This document shows positions 43,326-53,679 of a stretch of 64,000 nt of DNA, piece after piece; position 1 is the stretch's first letter; each line of letters opens with the position of its first letter. The DNA comes from Agrobacterium tumefaciens (GTDB lineage Bacteria > Pseudomonadota > Alphaproteobacteria > Rhizobiales > Rhizobiaceae): the NCBI GenBank assembly GCA_025560025.1, contig CP048485.1, positions 2,193,501-2,257,500 of the forward strand, in the 5' to 3' direction. The notes beneath the pieces were generated by a model. That model was not told where the DNA came from. It did no database searches and was given only the letters and a program-made list of their open reading frames with translations. Made by a program: the position numbers and the translations under genes.

Positions 43326-43428
43326 TCCGGAAATCCGGTCTACCGCCCTCGCAGGTCTTTCGCGGAAAAAGGTGTCACCCACCCGGCGCATCCCAGCGCT
43401 TCAACGAAGACCAATGGAGTATACCAAC

Positions 43429-44499
43429 ATGGCTGAAGTGAAATCACTCGATCAATACAGGCTGCTCGGCCGATCCGGGCTGCGTGTCTCGCCGCTCTCG
43501 CTCGGCACGATGACCTTCGGGTCTGACTGGGGTTGGGGAGCCGACGCTGAAGAAGCCAGACGCATTTTCGATGCATATGTCGACAGAGGCGGCAACTTCA
43601 TCGATACCGCCGTCAACTACACCAACGGAGCCTCGGAACGCCTTCTTGGCGGCTTTATCAAAGAAAAGCGCGATAATATCGTGCTTGCTACCAAATTTAC
43701 GATGGCCCGTGATCCGGCGAATATCAATTCCGGCGGCAACCATCGTTTCAACCTCGTGCGGTCGGTAGAAACGAGCCTGCGCCAGCTGGACACGGACCGG
43801 ATCGATCTCCTTTACCTGCATGCCTGGGATTTCACGACATCGCCCGAAGAAGCCATGCGCTCGCTCGATGACCTCGTGAGAGCCGGCAAGATCCTCTATG
43901 TTGGCATTTGTAACACGCCCGCATGGCGCGTAGCGCAGATGCAGACCCTTGCCGATCTCCGCGGCTGGTCACCCTTCGTGGCGCTTCAGATCGAATACAG
44001 CCTGGTCGAGCGGACCGTCGAACATGAGCTTATGCCCATGGCCAGGGCGCTGGGCCTCGGTGTTCTTCCATGGTCCCCGCTCGGCGGCGGCATCCTCACA
44101 GGCAAATATGGCCGCGCGGATCTGAGCGACGAGAATGGGGCGAATGTCGCGGCAACCCGCAAGGGCGTGATCGCATCGACCGGCCACCTCAATGAACACT
44201 CGCTCGCCGTCGCCGATGTCGTCGGCGCAGTCGCGGAGGAACTCGGCGTTTCGCGATCGCAGGTCGCCCTTGCCTGGACGCTGATAAATCCCGCGGTCGT
44301 TTCCCCGGTCATGGGCGCACGCACCCTTGAGCAGGCCGAGGATAATTTCGGCGCCCTGAGCGTTTCCTTCACGCAGGATCAGCTTGAGCGACTGAACAGG
44401 GCCAGCGCTCCACAGCCGATCTTCCCGGAGCGCTTTATCGGCCGGCCGATGGCGCAGCAGCTCATCTTCGGAACGAACACCGTCAGCAAACGGGCATAA
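43429..44499 (+). CDS. Aldo/keto reductase
   Basis: Protein of 356 residues from the ATG at 43429, which has GGAG ten bases upstream; ATGs 5 and 19 codons earlier are less well placed. Visible family features are the N-terminal LGRSGLRVSPLSLGTMTFG, the catalytic Asp-Tyr-Lys-His set with Tyr near 62 (AVNYTNG), Lys near 86 (LATKF), His near 124 (YLHAWD), and the NADPH loop SPVMGARTLEQAEDN. This group reduces aldehydes and ketones with NADPH. The AraC regulator beside it suggests inducible expression. Substrate is unknown. Confidence 0.9.
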   Translation: MAEVKSLDQYRLLGRSGLRVSPLSLGTMTFGSDWGWGADAEEARRIFDAYVDRGGNFIDTAVNYTNGASERLLGGFIKEKRDNIVLATKFTMARDPANINSGGNHRFNLVRSVETSLRQLDTDRIDLLYLHAWDFTTSPEEAMRSLDDLVRAGKILYVGICNTPAWRVAQMQTLADLRGWSPFVALQIEYSLVERTVEHELMPMARALGLGVLPWSPLGGGILTGKYGRADLSDENGANVAATRKGVIASTGHLNEHSLAVADVVGAVAEELGVSRSQVALAWTLINPAVVSPVMGARTLEQAEDNFGALSVSFTQDQLERLNRASAPQPIFPERFIGRPMAQQLIFGTNTVSKRA

Positions 44500-44511
44500 T
44501 CTACGTAACCG

Positions 44512-44549
44512 TGCCTCTCGCCGGCGCGTGCAGACACCGGCGAGAGGCA
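44512..44549. terminator. Terminator-like hairpin between reductase and dgdA
   Basis: Perfect 13-bp stem TGCCTCTCGCCGG/CCGGCGAGAGGCA with a 12-nt loop between convergent genes, 12 bp after the reductase stop and 19 bp from the dgdA stop. It is likely used from both sides. Confidence 0.75.
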
Positions 44550-44568
44550 AATCATTACTGTGGCGAAC

Positions 44569-45918
<1,350 letters not shown>

Positions 45919-46003
45919 TTATCTTCCCGGAGAATAACAAGCGCTTGCCGCTCCAGTCTAATTGATAGTATTTTACTCAGATATTGATAATTTTGATATC
46001 GCC

Positions 46004-46897
46004 ATGCTCGACCTGACGCTCCTGAAGAACTTTGTCATCGTTGCCCGTGCCGGCTCCATCAGCGTGGCTGCGATGCAGGTTGGGCGCACGCAATCGGCGC
46101 TGAGCACGCAGATGCAGCGGCTTGAAGAACTGGTCGGCCACACCCTGCTTCAGCGAACGGGCTCCGGCGTGCGGGTAACTGCTGCCGGCGAGAAACTTCT
46201 CGCCCATGCCAGCGCGCTCCTTGCCCGGCATGACGAAATCCTTGCCGACATGAGCGGGGAGACATTACAGGGTGCCGTCAGCCTGGGGTGCCCTGAGGAT
46301 TATTCGATTGCCTTCCTGCCGGAGTTGCTGCGCGGCTTCTGCGCCAGCCACCCCAAGGTCGAACTGCGCATGGTTTGCGCGCCGACAATAGAATTGCGCC
46401 CACTCCTGCAGCGGCGACAGATCGACATCGCGCTGGTCTCGCAATCCGATCCGGACCATGACGACGTCCTGCGCAGTGAGAGCTTCGTCTGGGTTGCGGA
46501 TAAGCCGGAACCGGATCTGCTTGCCAAGGACATTCTGCCGCTTGCTCTTTCGGCACCGGCGACACTTGACCACCGTGCGGCCTGCGATGCCATGGGAGCT
46601 GCCAATCGCCGTTACCGTGTTGCCTTTGCCAGCAACAGCCTTGCCGGCCTCATCGCCATCGCCCGCTCCGGCCACGCGATCAGTGTCCTGACAAGGACAG
46701 CCGTTCCCCCCGACCTTCATATCGTGGAAAAGGGGCTGCCGCCCCTGCCGACCATCGGCATTGCGATGGAATTTGCCGATCCGCAGACATCCTCGACCGT
46801 CCGAGTTCTCGGCAACCATATCCGCGCCGTTCTTCCGGGTTTGAACACCACGCCATCTCCCGATCGATCCACAGCAGGATCATTGGCGAGTCCCTGA
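46004..46897 (+). CDS. LysR-family regulator, probable DgdR-type
   Basis: Protein of 297 residues from the ATG at 46004; an upstream TTG in frame gives 14 extra residues but no better ribosome site. The N-terminal helix-turn-helix spans about residues 3-60 (NFVIVARAGSISVAAMQVGRTQSALSTQM by position), and the C-terminal effector domain follows. It is divergent from dgdA across about 100 bp that contain the palindrome CAAGCGCTTG (45938-45947). DgdR of Burkholderia controls dgdA in this layout, so this is probably its counterpart, although sequence identity was not measured. Confidence 0.8.
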   Translation: MLDLTLLKNFVIVARAGSISVAAMQVGRTQSALSTQMQRLEELVGHTLLQRTGSGVRVTAAGEKLLAHASALLARHDEILADMSGETLQGAVSLGCPEDYSIAFLPELLRGFCASHPKVELRMVCAPTIELRPLLQRRQIDIALVSQSDPDHDDVLRSESFVWVADKPEPDLLAKDILPLALSAPATLDHRAACDAMGAANRRYRVAFASNSLAGLIAIARSGHAISVLTRTAVPPDLHIVEKGLPPLPTIGIAMEFADPQTSSTVRVLGNHIRAVLPGLNTTPSPDRSTAGSLASP

Positions 46898-46969
46898 TGT
46901 GAGTCAGCCATCCATCGCCTTCACGTCCAGACCTGTCCAGCGCGCGGCAAAAGCCCTGAGATCGGCCTG

Positions 46970-47302
46970 CTATGAACCAGCCCCCAGAAAAGCCAGACGG
47001 GTCAGGAGCGTGTAGTGGGATTCCGAGACCATCAAAGCTGTGAAAACCAGCACGAGGACGGGGGGAAGAAGGACGGCATAGATCAAGATCAGCCGTTCCC
47101 AGGCCATATGCATGAAAATCGCAATGATCAGCCCGGCCTTCAGGGCCATGAACAGGAGGATCAGCGACCATCTGGGATAGCTCTGGATGCCGAGATAGTC
47201 GACGAGATAGGAGCAGGCGCTGAGGACAAAAAGCAGTCCCCAGACCACCATATAAAGTTTTATCGGATGCTGCTGTCCCTGTTGTGACTGTTGCTGCGTC
47301 AT
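46970..47302 (-). CDS. Cytochrome c oxidase subunit IV-like protein (110 aa)
   Basis: Protein of 110 residues with three hydrophobic segments (about 17-37, 46-66 and 75-97) and the family motif LKAGLIIAIFMHM near residue 54, which is the signature of prokaryotic heme-copper oxidase subunit IV. The ATG at 47302 follows GGGAG. It is the last gene of the oxidase cluster, 14 bp after the second subunit III gene. It supports assembly or stability of the oxidase rather than catalysis. Confidence 0.85.
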   Translation of the reverse strand: MTQQQSQQGQQHPIKLYMVVWGLLFVLSACSYLVDYLGIQSYPRWSLILLFMALKAGLIIAIFMHMAWERLILIYAVLLPPVLVLVFTALMVSESHYTLLTRLAFLGAGS

Positions 47303-47316
47303 GATGCCATGCTCCC

Positions 47317-48039
47317 TCACCACAGATAGAAGAATGCAAAGATGAAGACCCACACCAGATCCACGAAGTGCCAGTAAAGCCCGGTTATCTCGACGATCTC
47401 GTAATTGCCTTTCCGGCTGGTGAAAAATCCTCGTCTTTCCTGATCGAAATCCCCCCGCCAGACCTTCCGCGCCACGATCAGAAGAAACACCACCCCGATC
47501 GAAACATGGGTGCCGTGAAAACCCGTGATCATGAAGAAAGACGAACCGAATTGCGCGGCACCGAAGGGGTTTTCCCAGGGGCGAACACCTTCCGCGATCA
47601 GTTTCGTCCATTCGAATGCCTGCATTCCGACAAATGTCGCGCCGAGGGTGGCAGTCACCAGCATCAGCGCGGCGGTTTTGCGCCGATCGCGGCGGTATCC
47701 GAAGTTGACGGCCATGGCCATCGTGCCGCTGCTGCTGATGAGGACGAAAGTCATGATCGCAATCAGGATCAGCGGAATGTCCTTGCCACCGATCGTCAGG
47801 GCGAAAACCTCGCTCGGATTGGGCCAGGTGGCGGTGGTCGACATGCGCGCGGACATATAGGCCAGAAGAAAGCAGCCGAAAATGAAGGTGTCGCTCAGGA
47901 TGAAAATCCACATCATCGCCTTGCCCCAGGAGACGCTCTTGAACGCCCGCTGGTCCGATGACAGATCGGCGGCAACGCCGCGCAGTCCCGTTGGCCGCAG
48001 ATGTGGATCGCTTAAGGGTCTTTCCGTGGATGCGGTCAT
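47317..48039 (-). CDS. coxP: Cytochrome c oxidase subunit III (second copy)
   Basis: Protein of 240 residues from the ATG at 48039, supported by GAGGAG upstream; a GTG three codons earlier is less likely. It has about five transmembrane segments and the subunit III motifs FHGTHVSIGVVFLL near 160 and VEITGLYWHFVDLVWVFIF at the C-terminus. It lies directly after another subunit III-like gene. The CoxMNOP naming follows the alternative oxidase of Bradyrhizobium as I remember it; the product class is firm, the letter is not. Confidence 0.8.
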   Translation of the reverse strand: MTASTERPLSDPHLRPTGLRGVAADLSSDQRAFKSVSWGKAMMWIFILSDTFIFGCFLLAYMSARMSTTATWPNPSEVFALTIGGKDIPLILIAIMTFVLISSSGTMAMAVNFGYRRDRRKTAALMLVTATLGATFVGMQAFEWTKLIAEGVRPWENPFGAAQFGSSFFMITGFHGTHVSIGVVFLLIVARKVWRGDFDQERRGFFTSRKGNYEIVEITGLYWHFVDLVWVFIFAFFYLW

Positions 48040-48051
48040 GATCGACACTCC

Positions 48052-48753
48052 TCACGTGACCAATTGACGGCAGAGATCGACAAAACTATTCGCCCAGCCG
48101 GCGAAGATTGCAAAAAGGATCAGCCAGACGACGAACATGAAATGCCAGTAGATGGCGCAGAGATCCACGCTCAGGCGAACTCTCGCAGCAGGGCCGATCC
48201 GGGCGCGGATTGCCGTGCGCCCGAGCACGAAAAGCCCGCCCAATATGTGCAGGCCATGCAACCCGGTGATCATGTAGAAGAAGCTGTTCGATGGGTTATC
48301 CGCCAGCACATAACCCGCGGACGCCAGTTGCCGCCACGCCAGACCCTGCCCGACAACAAAGAGAACAGCCGTCACGAACGCCACGGCAAGCGCCAGATCC
48401 AGCATTTCGCGCCGATCTACGCGGGCTTCGGTTTTAGCCCATTGCAGCGCGACGCTGCCGGCGGCAAGGGCGACCGTATTTACCCACAGCAACCGCGGGA
48501 TCGGGATACCCCACCAGTCGGCACCGCCCATGCGGCCAAGATAGGCGCTGATGAACAGTGTGAACAGGGCACCGACGACAGCAAGAAAAACGCCGAGCCC
48601 CAGTTTGGCGATTGTTTCCGATGAGCCCCGCATCCCCTGCGCATCGTCTGACACGCCCGCTTCTAGCCAGGGCTTCGAGGTTAACCGCTGGCTGGCCATC
48701 CACCAGCCGATAATGCAGGCAATACCGGCCATGAAAATGAGAATGGCGCTCAT
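48052..48753 (-). CDS. coxO: Cytochrome c oxidase subunit III-like protein (first copy)
   Basis: Protein of 233 residues with an N-terminal single transmembrane segment (about 3-20) that precedes a subunit III-like core. The later motifs are ITGLHGLHILGGLFVLG near 165 and LCAIYWHFMFVVWLILF near 203. It differs clearly from the second copy and starts in a 4-bp overlap with the end of the subunit I gene. Two subunit III-type proteins in one cluster suggest a heterodimeric or split arrangement, as in the CoxMNOP-type oxidase. The letter is assigned from memory. Confidence 0.8.
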   Translation of the reverse strand: MSAILIFMAGIACIIGWWMASQRLTSKPWLEAGVSDDAQGMRGSSETIAKLGLGVFLAVVGALFTLFISAYLGRMGGADWWGIPIPRLLWVNTVALAAGSVALQWAKTEARVDRREMLDLALAVAFVTAVLFVVGQGLAWRQLASAGYVLADNPSNSFFYMITGLHGLHILGGLFVLGRTAIRARIGPAARVRLSVDLCAIYWHFMFVVWLILFAIFAGWANSFVDLCRQLVT

Positions 48754-50528
48754 GACAACGCCCTCTCGGACGGTCCCGCCGCAGCCGGCTGGTTTTGCGG
48801 CAGGAAGTCCTCAGCCGCGCCGGGAACGCTGTAGTCATAGGGCCAGCGATAGACGACCGGCAGTTCCTTACCCCAGTTTCCGTGAACCGGCGGCGTTTGC
48901 GGCGTCTGCCATTCCAGTGTCGTTGCCCGCCACGGATTGCCACCCGCCTCTTTGCCCCAGCGCAGGCTCCAGGCGAGATTGAACAGGAACAGCAATTGCG
49001 CCGCGCCGACGATCAGCGCGGCGACGGTGATGAACATGTTCAGCGTATGCGCAGAAGGCGGAATGAATGCAGTCTCGCCCAGTTCGTAATAACGGCGCGG
49101 TACGCCCATCAGGCCAAGATAATGCATCGGGAAGAAGATGGCATATGCGCCGAGAAAGGTGATCCAGAAATGGATATGCCCCATCGCCGCATTCAGCATG
49201 CGGCCGGTGACTTTGGGATACCAGTGATGGATCGCGCCGAAGACCACCATGATGGGCGCAACCCCCATCACCATGTGGAAATGGGCGACAACGAACATGG
49301 TATCCGAAAGCGGCACGTCGACGACGACATTGCCGAGGAAGAGACCGGTCAAGCCGCCATTGATGAAGGTGACGATGAAGGCGAGCGCAAACAGCATCGG
49401 CAAATTCAGATGGATATCGCCGCGCCAGAGCGTCAGCACCCAATTATAGACCTTGATCGCCGTCGGCACGGCGATGATCAGCGTCGTGGTGGCGAAAAAG
49501 AACCCGAAATTCGGATTCATGCCGCTGACATACATATGATGCGCCCAGACGACAAAGCTCAGCGCCGCGATGATGACGATCGCCCAGACCATCATCCGGT
49601 AACCGAAGATGTTCTTGCGCGCATGGGTGCTGATCAGATCCGAGACGATGCCAAAAGCAGGAAGCGCGACGATATAGACCTCCGGATGGCCGAAGAACCA
49701 GAAGAGGTGCTGAAACAGGATGGGACTGCCGCCGCCCTGCTTCAACTGTTCGCCCATCTCGACGATGGCGGGCATGAAGAAACTCGTGCCGAGCAACCGG
49801 TCGAACAACATCATCACGGCGGCGACGAAGAGCGCCGGGAAGGCAAGCAGCGCCATGACGGTCGCCGTGAATATGCCCCATATCGTCAGGGGCATGCGCA
49901 TCAGCGTCATGCCGCGCGTGCGCCCCTGCAACACGGTGACGACGTAATTCAGCCCGCCCAAAGTGAAACCGATGATGAACAGGATCAACGATGACAGCAT
50001 CAGGATGATGCCCCAGTCGCGCCCGCCCGGTGTTCCCGAAAGCAGGGACTGCGGTGGATAAAGCGTCCATCCGGCGCCCGTTGGCCCGCCGGGCGCGAAG
50101 AAGCCGGCGACCAGCACGAGCACGGCGAGCAGATAAAGCCAGTAGCTCAGCATGTTCGCATAGGGAAACACCATGTCGCGGGCGCCGAGCATCAAGGGGA
50201 TCAGATAATTGCCGAAACCGCCGAGAAACAATGCTGTCAGCAGATAGATCACCATGATCATGCCGTGCATGGTGATGAACTGATAGTAGTGTTCGGCGTC
50301 GATGAAGGAGAAATAACCGGGAAAGCCGAGTTGCAGGCGCATCAACCAGGAAAGCACCAGCGCCACCATGCCGATTGCCGTCGCGGTCAGAAAATACTGG
50401 ATGGCAATGATCTTGGCATCCTGGCTGAAGACATATTTCGTCCACCAGCTTTTCGGGTGATAAAGCTCGACATCCTCGACCTCGGCTGGCTGGATGACCT
50501 GCCCCGCGCCGGACCCAATCTCGACCAT
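48750..50528 (-). CDS. coxN: Cytochrome c oxidase subunit I (alternative aa3-type)
   Basis: Protein of 592 residues from the ATG at 50528, where AGGAG is close. About 12 or more hydrophobic segments are visible. Catalytic features include the heme a ligand histidine in FITMHGMIMVI near 85, the CuB centre and cross-linked tyrosine in WFFGHPEVYIV near 265-275, the CuB histidines in VWAHHMYVSG near 318, and the heme a3/heme a histidines in FVVAHFHMVMG near 402. The protein reduces oxygen to water and pumps protons. It sits after subunit II in the operon. Confidence 0.9.
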   Translation of the reverse strand: MVEIGSGAGQVIQPAEVEDVELYHPKSWWTKYVFSQDAKIIAIQYFLTATAIGMVALVLSWLMRLQLGFPGYFSFIDAEHYYQFITMHGMIMVIYLLTALFLGGFGNYLIPLMLGARDMVFPYANMLSYWLYLLAVLVLVAGFFAPGGPTGAGWTLYPPQSLLSGTPGGRDWGIILMLSSLILFIIGFTLGGLNYVVTVLQGRTRGMTLMRMPLTIWGIFTATVMALLAFPALFVAAVMMLFDRLLGTSFFMPAIVEMGEQLKQGGGSPILFQHLFWFFGHPEVYIVALPAFGIVSDLISTHARKNIFGYRMMVWAIVIIAALSFVVWAHHMYVSGMNPNFGFFFATTTLIIAVPTAIKVYNWVLTLWRGDIHLNLPMLFALAFIVTFINGGLTGLFLGNVVVDVPLSDTMFVVAHFHMVMGVAPIMVVFGAIHHWYPKVTGRMLNAAMGHIHFWITFLGAYAIFFPMHYLGLMGVPRRYYELGETAFIPPSAHTLNMFITVAALIVGAAQLLFLFNLAWSLRWGKEAGGNPWRATTLEWQTPQTPPVHGNWGKELPVVYRWPYDYSVPGAAEDFLPQNQPAAAGPSERALS

Positions 50529-50583
50529 CTCCTGTCCTCCCTGTTTCCTCCGACGCGGTTTTTCCTTCAACGATGCATGGCGC

Positions 50584-51399
50584 TCATCTGGCCGCCGACT
50601 TTTCCGCCAGGGCCAGCGATTTCGAGAAAGTCGGCTGCTGCTGTAACCAGGCCTGATAGTCGGCCTCGGTATCGACGACGACAGTGCCGCGCATCTGCGG
50701 ATGGCCGACGCCGCACAGTTCCGCGCACAGAACCTCGAAGGTTCCGGTCCGTGTCGGCGTGAACCAATAATAGGTAACCGAACCGGGGATCATGTCCATC
50801 TTGGCCCGGAATTCCGGCACGTAGAAATCATGCACCACATCGACCGCGCGCAGCAGCATTTTCACCGGCGTGCCGACGGGTAAATGCAACTCGCCGCCCT
50901 CGACGATGACATCGTCCATTCCGGCGGGATCGTTTCTGTTCACACCGAGCGGATTGTCAGGCGCAATGGCGCGCGTATCCGCACGTCCGAGCCGTCCATC
51001 CGCTCCCGGCAGCCGGAAACTCCATTGCCATTGCTGACCGACGACTTCCACCTCACCGGCACCATCCGGAACAGTGACGAATTGTTTCCACACAAAGAGG
51101 CCCGGCAGAAGCATCGCGGCCACCCCGACCCCGGTGCCACCCGCCAGCCACCATTCCAGGCGCTTGTTTTCGGGCTGATATGCGGCCCGGTTTCCGGGGC
51201 GGTGCCTGAAGCGGAACACGCAATAGGCGACGAACAATACGACGGCCGAGAAAACGAAGCCGGTGATCCAGAAGGTGATGGTGATCGTATTGTCGATATA
51301 GCTCCAGTTCGACGCGATTGGCGTCCACCACCAAGGGCTGAGAAGATGGAATATGATCGATCCCACCACCAGTAGAACGAGAACCACAACGACAGCCAT
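50584..51399 (-). CDS. coxM: Cytochrome c oxidase subunit II with CuA site
   Basis: Protein of 271 residues from the ATG at 51399, with GGGGAGGAG just before it. Two transmembrane segments (about 1-20 and 45-68) precede the periplasmic cupredoxin domain. The CuA ligands are present as LCAELCGVGHPQM near residues 222-234 and an upstream histidine in DVVHDFYVPEF near 180. Therefore this is a cytochrome c oxidase rather than a quinol oxidase. There is no fused cytochrome c, but a separate cytochrome c gene lies upstream. Confidence 0.9.
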   Translation of the reverse strand: MAVVVVLVLLVVGSIIFHLLSPWWWTPIASNWSYIDNTITITFWITGFVFSAVVLFVAYCVFRFRHRPGNRAAYQPENKRLEWWLAGGTGVGVAAMLLPGLFVWKQFVTVPDGAGEVEVVGQQWQWSFRLPGADGRLGRADTRAIAPDNPLGVNRNDPAGMDDVIVEGGELHLPVGTPVKMLLRAVDVVHDFYVPEFRAKMDMIPGSVTYYWFTPTRTGTFEVLCAELCGVGHPQMRGTVVVDTEADYQAWLQQQPTFSKSLALAEKSAAR

Positions 51400-51577
51400 C
51401 GCCTCCTCCCCTGACACTTCCCTGACACGGCCGCGAATATTTCCACAATCCTGTCGCGAAATGTATTAGCATTATCTCATGAACGCGTTGGGCGGGCAAT
51501 TGCGACGGCAATGGCGGTCCGCCCCTCTTTCGGCCTTATCACGTCAGTCCGACCCGGCTCTTCCACGCGTCATCCCG

Positions 51578-51964
51578 CTACTTGGAATATTGCTTCAGAT
51601 AGGCGATCAGATTGGTGATTTCGGTGTCGTCCTTCAGTCCGACAAAGGCCATTTTCGTGCCTTTAACCTTCGCCTTGGGGTCGTGCAGATAATCGCGAAG
51701 CGACGTCTCGCTCCACACCAGCCCGGCCTTGCCGGCATCCTGCATCGCCTGTGAATAGGCGAAATTCGGATGCGTGCCGGCGGTTCTGCCGAACAGGCCG
51801 TTCAGCGAGGGCCCCACCTTGTTCTGGTCCGTTTCGGCCACATGGCAAATGCCGCATTTCTTGAAAATGGTGGCGCCTGCGGCAGGGTCGCCCTCCTGCG
51901 CGCGCGCCTCAAGCGGAAGGGTAATGGCGAAAAGCAGACAGACGGCAAGAAATCGATACAACAT
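51578..51964 (-). CDS. Class I cytochrome c (periplasmic, 128 aa)
   Basis: Protein of 128 residues from the ATG at 51964, where GAGGATG lies a few bases upstream. The signal peptide ends ARAQ near residue 20. The heme motif is CGICH near residue 36, and the axial methionine is in GTKMAFVGL near 102. It lies upstream of the oxidase operon on the same strand with a 178-bp gap, and is the likely electron donor for the oxidase. Length is typical of cytochrome c550/c552. Confidence 0.9.
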   Translation of the reverse strand: MLYRFLAVCLLFAITLPLEARAQEGDPAAGATIFKKCGICHVAETDQNKVGPSLNGLFGRTAGTHPNFAYSQAMQDAGKAGLVWSETSLRDYLHDPKAKVKGTKMAFVGLKDDTEITNLIAYLKQYSK

Positions 51965-52066
51965 GACATCCTCACGCGCTCCATCGCCATCCCTGCCGGC
52001 ACAGCTCCCTTTGGGGGAAGCCGCAACGGCGGGAAGGATGATCGACAACTAGGTTTCGTTATGAAT

Positions 52067-52882
52067 TCAAGACTTACGGTTTGGATAAACGGGAACGATC
52101 AATTTCCGATAGAGATGCCAGGTCGAGTGCCCGAGGATGGGCATAACGACCGCAAGGCCGATGAAAACCGGGATCGTGCCGACGACGAGCAGCGCTGCGA
52201 CGATCAGCCCCCAGAGCGCAACCGGAACCGGATTGGCAAGCGTGGCGCGTATGCTCGCATCCACCGCCGCAACCGCGCCCACATCCCGGTCCAGCATCAG
52301 CGGGAAAGCCACCACCGTTGTCGCCAGCACAATGACCGCGAAAACGAAACCGGCCAGGTTACCCCAGATGATGAGGGACAGCCCTTGCGGGGTCGTCAGA
52401 ACGTCTGACACAAATGTTGAGAACGAGACCGGGCCAACCGCCTCGAAACTCGTGGTGTAGATGTGCTGCGCGACAATCAGCCAGACGACGAAAAGCGCAA
52501 ACAGCATGACACCGACGGCAATGATCGACGGCAACGCCGGAGAGTGCCGAACCTCCAGTGCGTGACGCCAGGAGCTATCCAACCCCTGCTCACGGCGTCG
52601 ACTGATTTCATAAAGACCGATGGCCGCGATCGGGCCGATCAAGGCAAAACCTGACATCAAAGGATAAATCAGCGGCAGCAGATTGGCGCCGGAACTCCAC
52701 ATGATGAGAAAAACACCCGCGATCGGATACATAAGACAGATAAAAACGTAATGGGAGGGTTTCTCTCGAAAGTCCTCAAGCCCCAACTTCAGGGCATCCA
52801 CAAGATCCGCTACATTTATCTTCCGGACTTCGGGGCGTGCAAATTCGCCGCTCGCGCCGGCCATGACATGGAATGCCGTCAT
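52067..52882 (-). CDS. DUF2189-type integral membrane protein
   Basis: Protein of 271 residues from the ATG at 52882, which follows GGAGGAGA; an ATG 22 codons upstream is less likely because it would add a basic tail. It has about six hydrophobic segments. The N-terminal DLVDALKLGLEDFREKPSHYVFICLMYPIAGVF pattern (by position, about 27-60) matches the DUF2189 family as I recall it. This family is often encoded beside alternative oxidases or nitric-oxide-linked genes, with unknown function. It precedes the cytochrome c gene on the same strand. Confidence 0.78.
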   Translation of the reverse strand: MTAFHVMAGASGEFARPEVRKINVADLVDALKLGLEDFREKPSHYVFICLMYPIAGVFLIMWSSGANLLPLIYPLMSGFALIGPIAAIGLYEISRRREQGLDSSWRHALEVRHSPALPSIIAVGVMLFALFVVWLIVAQHIYTTSFEAVGPVSFSTFVSDVLTTPQGLSLIIWGNLAGFVFAVIVLATTVVAFPLMLDRDVGAVAAVDASIRATLANPVPVALWGLIVAALLVVGTIPVFIGLAVVMPILGHSTWHLYRKLIVPVYPNRKS

Positions 52883-53679
52883 AGCATCTCTCCTCCTGCG
52901 CCATGATCCGGCCTGCGGCATGGGGACGCCCGGTGATTTTTTATCCATGCGTCAAACCGCAACCGGTAACTTTGAATCTATCAAATATTCTCGTATTTGT
53001 CGCCTATTCTTTAAATTAGAAAAAATAGATGTTTGCCGTCGGCATGACCGGCGAGTCCCCAAACCGACCCTATGAAGACGATTCTCTCCGTCACGCTCCC
53101 TGAGCTTGGCAGCATGACACGTCATGGGCAGTGAACCTGCCTGCGGGATCGAAAAGAAACGCAGTCATACGAAGCCCTGCAGCTTCTCGTCAAAATCCGC
53201 GCGATAGCCATAGATTAAATTCAGAAATATACTTTGCTGGATAATTATAAAAATCATCAGATAAGGCATATTGCAGATATAATCGAGTTAAATATGCAAA
53301 TATATTAATTTATATAAAAATCAAATTATTCTATTTAAGTATATTATGTTCCATAAATATATAAAATAAACAATCTAAAAGAATTAAATTTACACCTACC
53401 AAGTATTAACTCGACTTTAAATGTTTAAATGATATGAACCTCATATCGCAACAATTCTTAGGCGATAGAAATTATTGAGCGGCATTCGCACAAGCTAGCG
53501 TGGAAAATCCGGGCCAATTCTCCGGCTCGAATTGCATGATGCTTTTCCGGCGCAGGTTCACATGAGCCATGTTCTTCACAATTTCGCTTTATTTGCAGAT
53601 GTCGGACCGTTGTCATCAAGAACGGTGTCTGGCGGCAGATAGGCGTGACCAGTCGCCATCCGGTTAAAGGGACACGTTC
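52883..53679. other. Gene-free 797-bp region with an AT-rich core, upstream of the repeat-protein gene
   Basis: No convincing gene is present. The core at about 53206-53470 is strongly AT-rich in a GC-rich chromosome, rich in TTAA and ATAT runs. It contains the inverted pair TCGAGTTAA (53283-53291) and TTAACTCGA (53406-53414), 114 bp apart. The 3' part is normal composition and ends with AAAGGGA eight bases before the next start codon. It may hold the promoter and a site for a silencer of the MucR/Ros type, which is inference. Confidence 0.6.
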
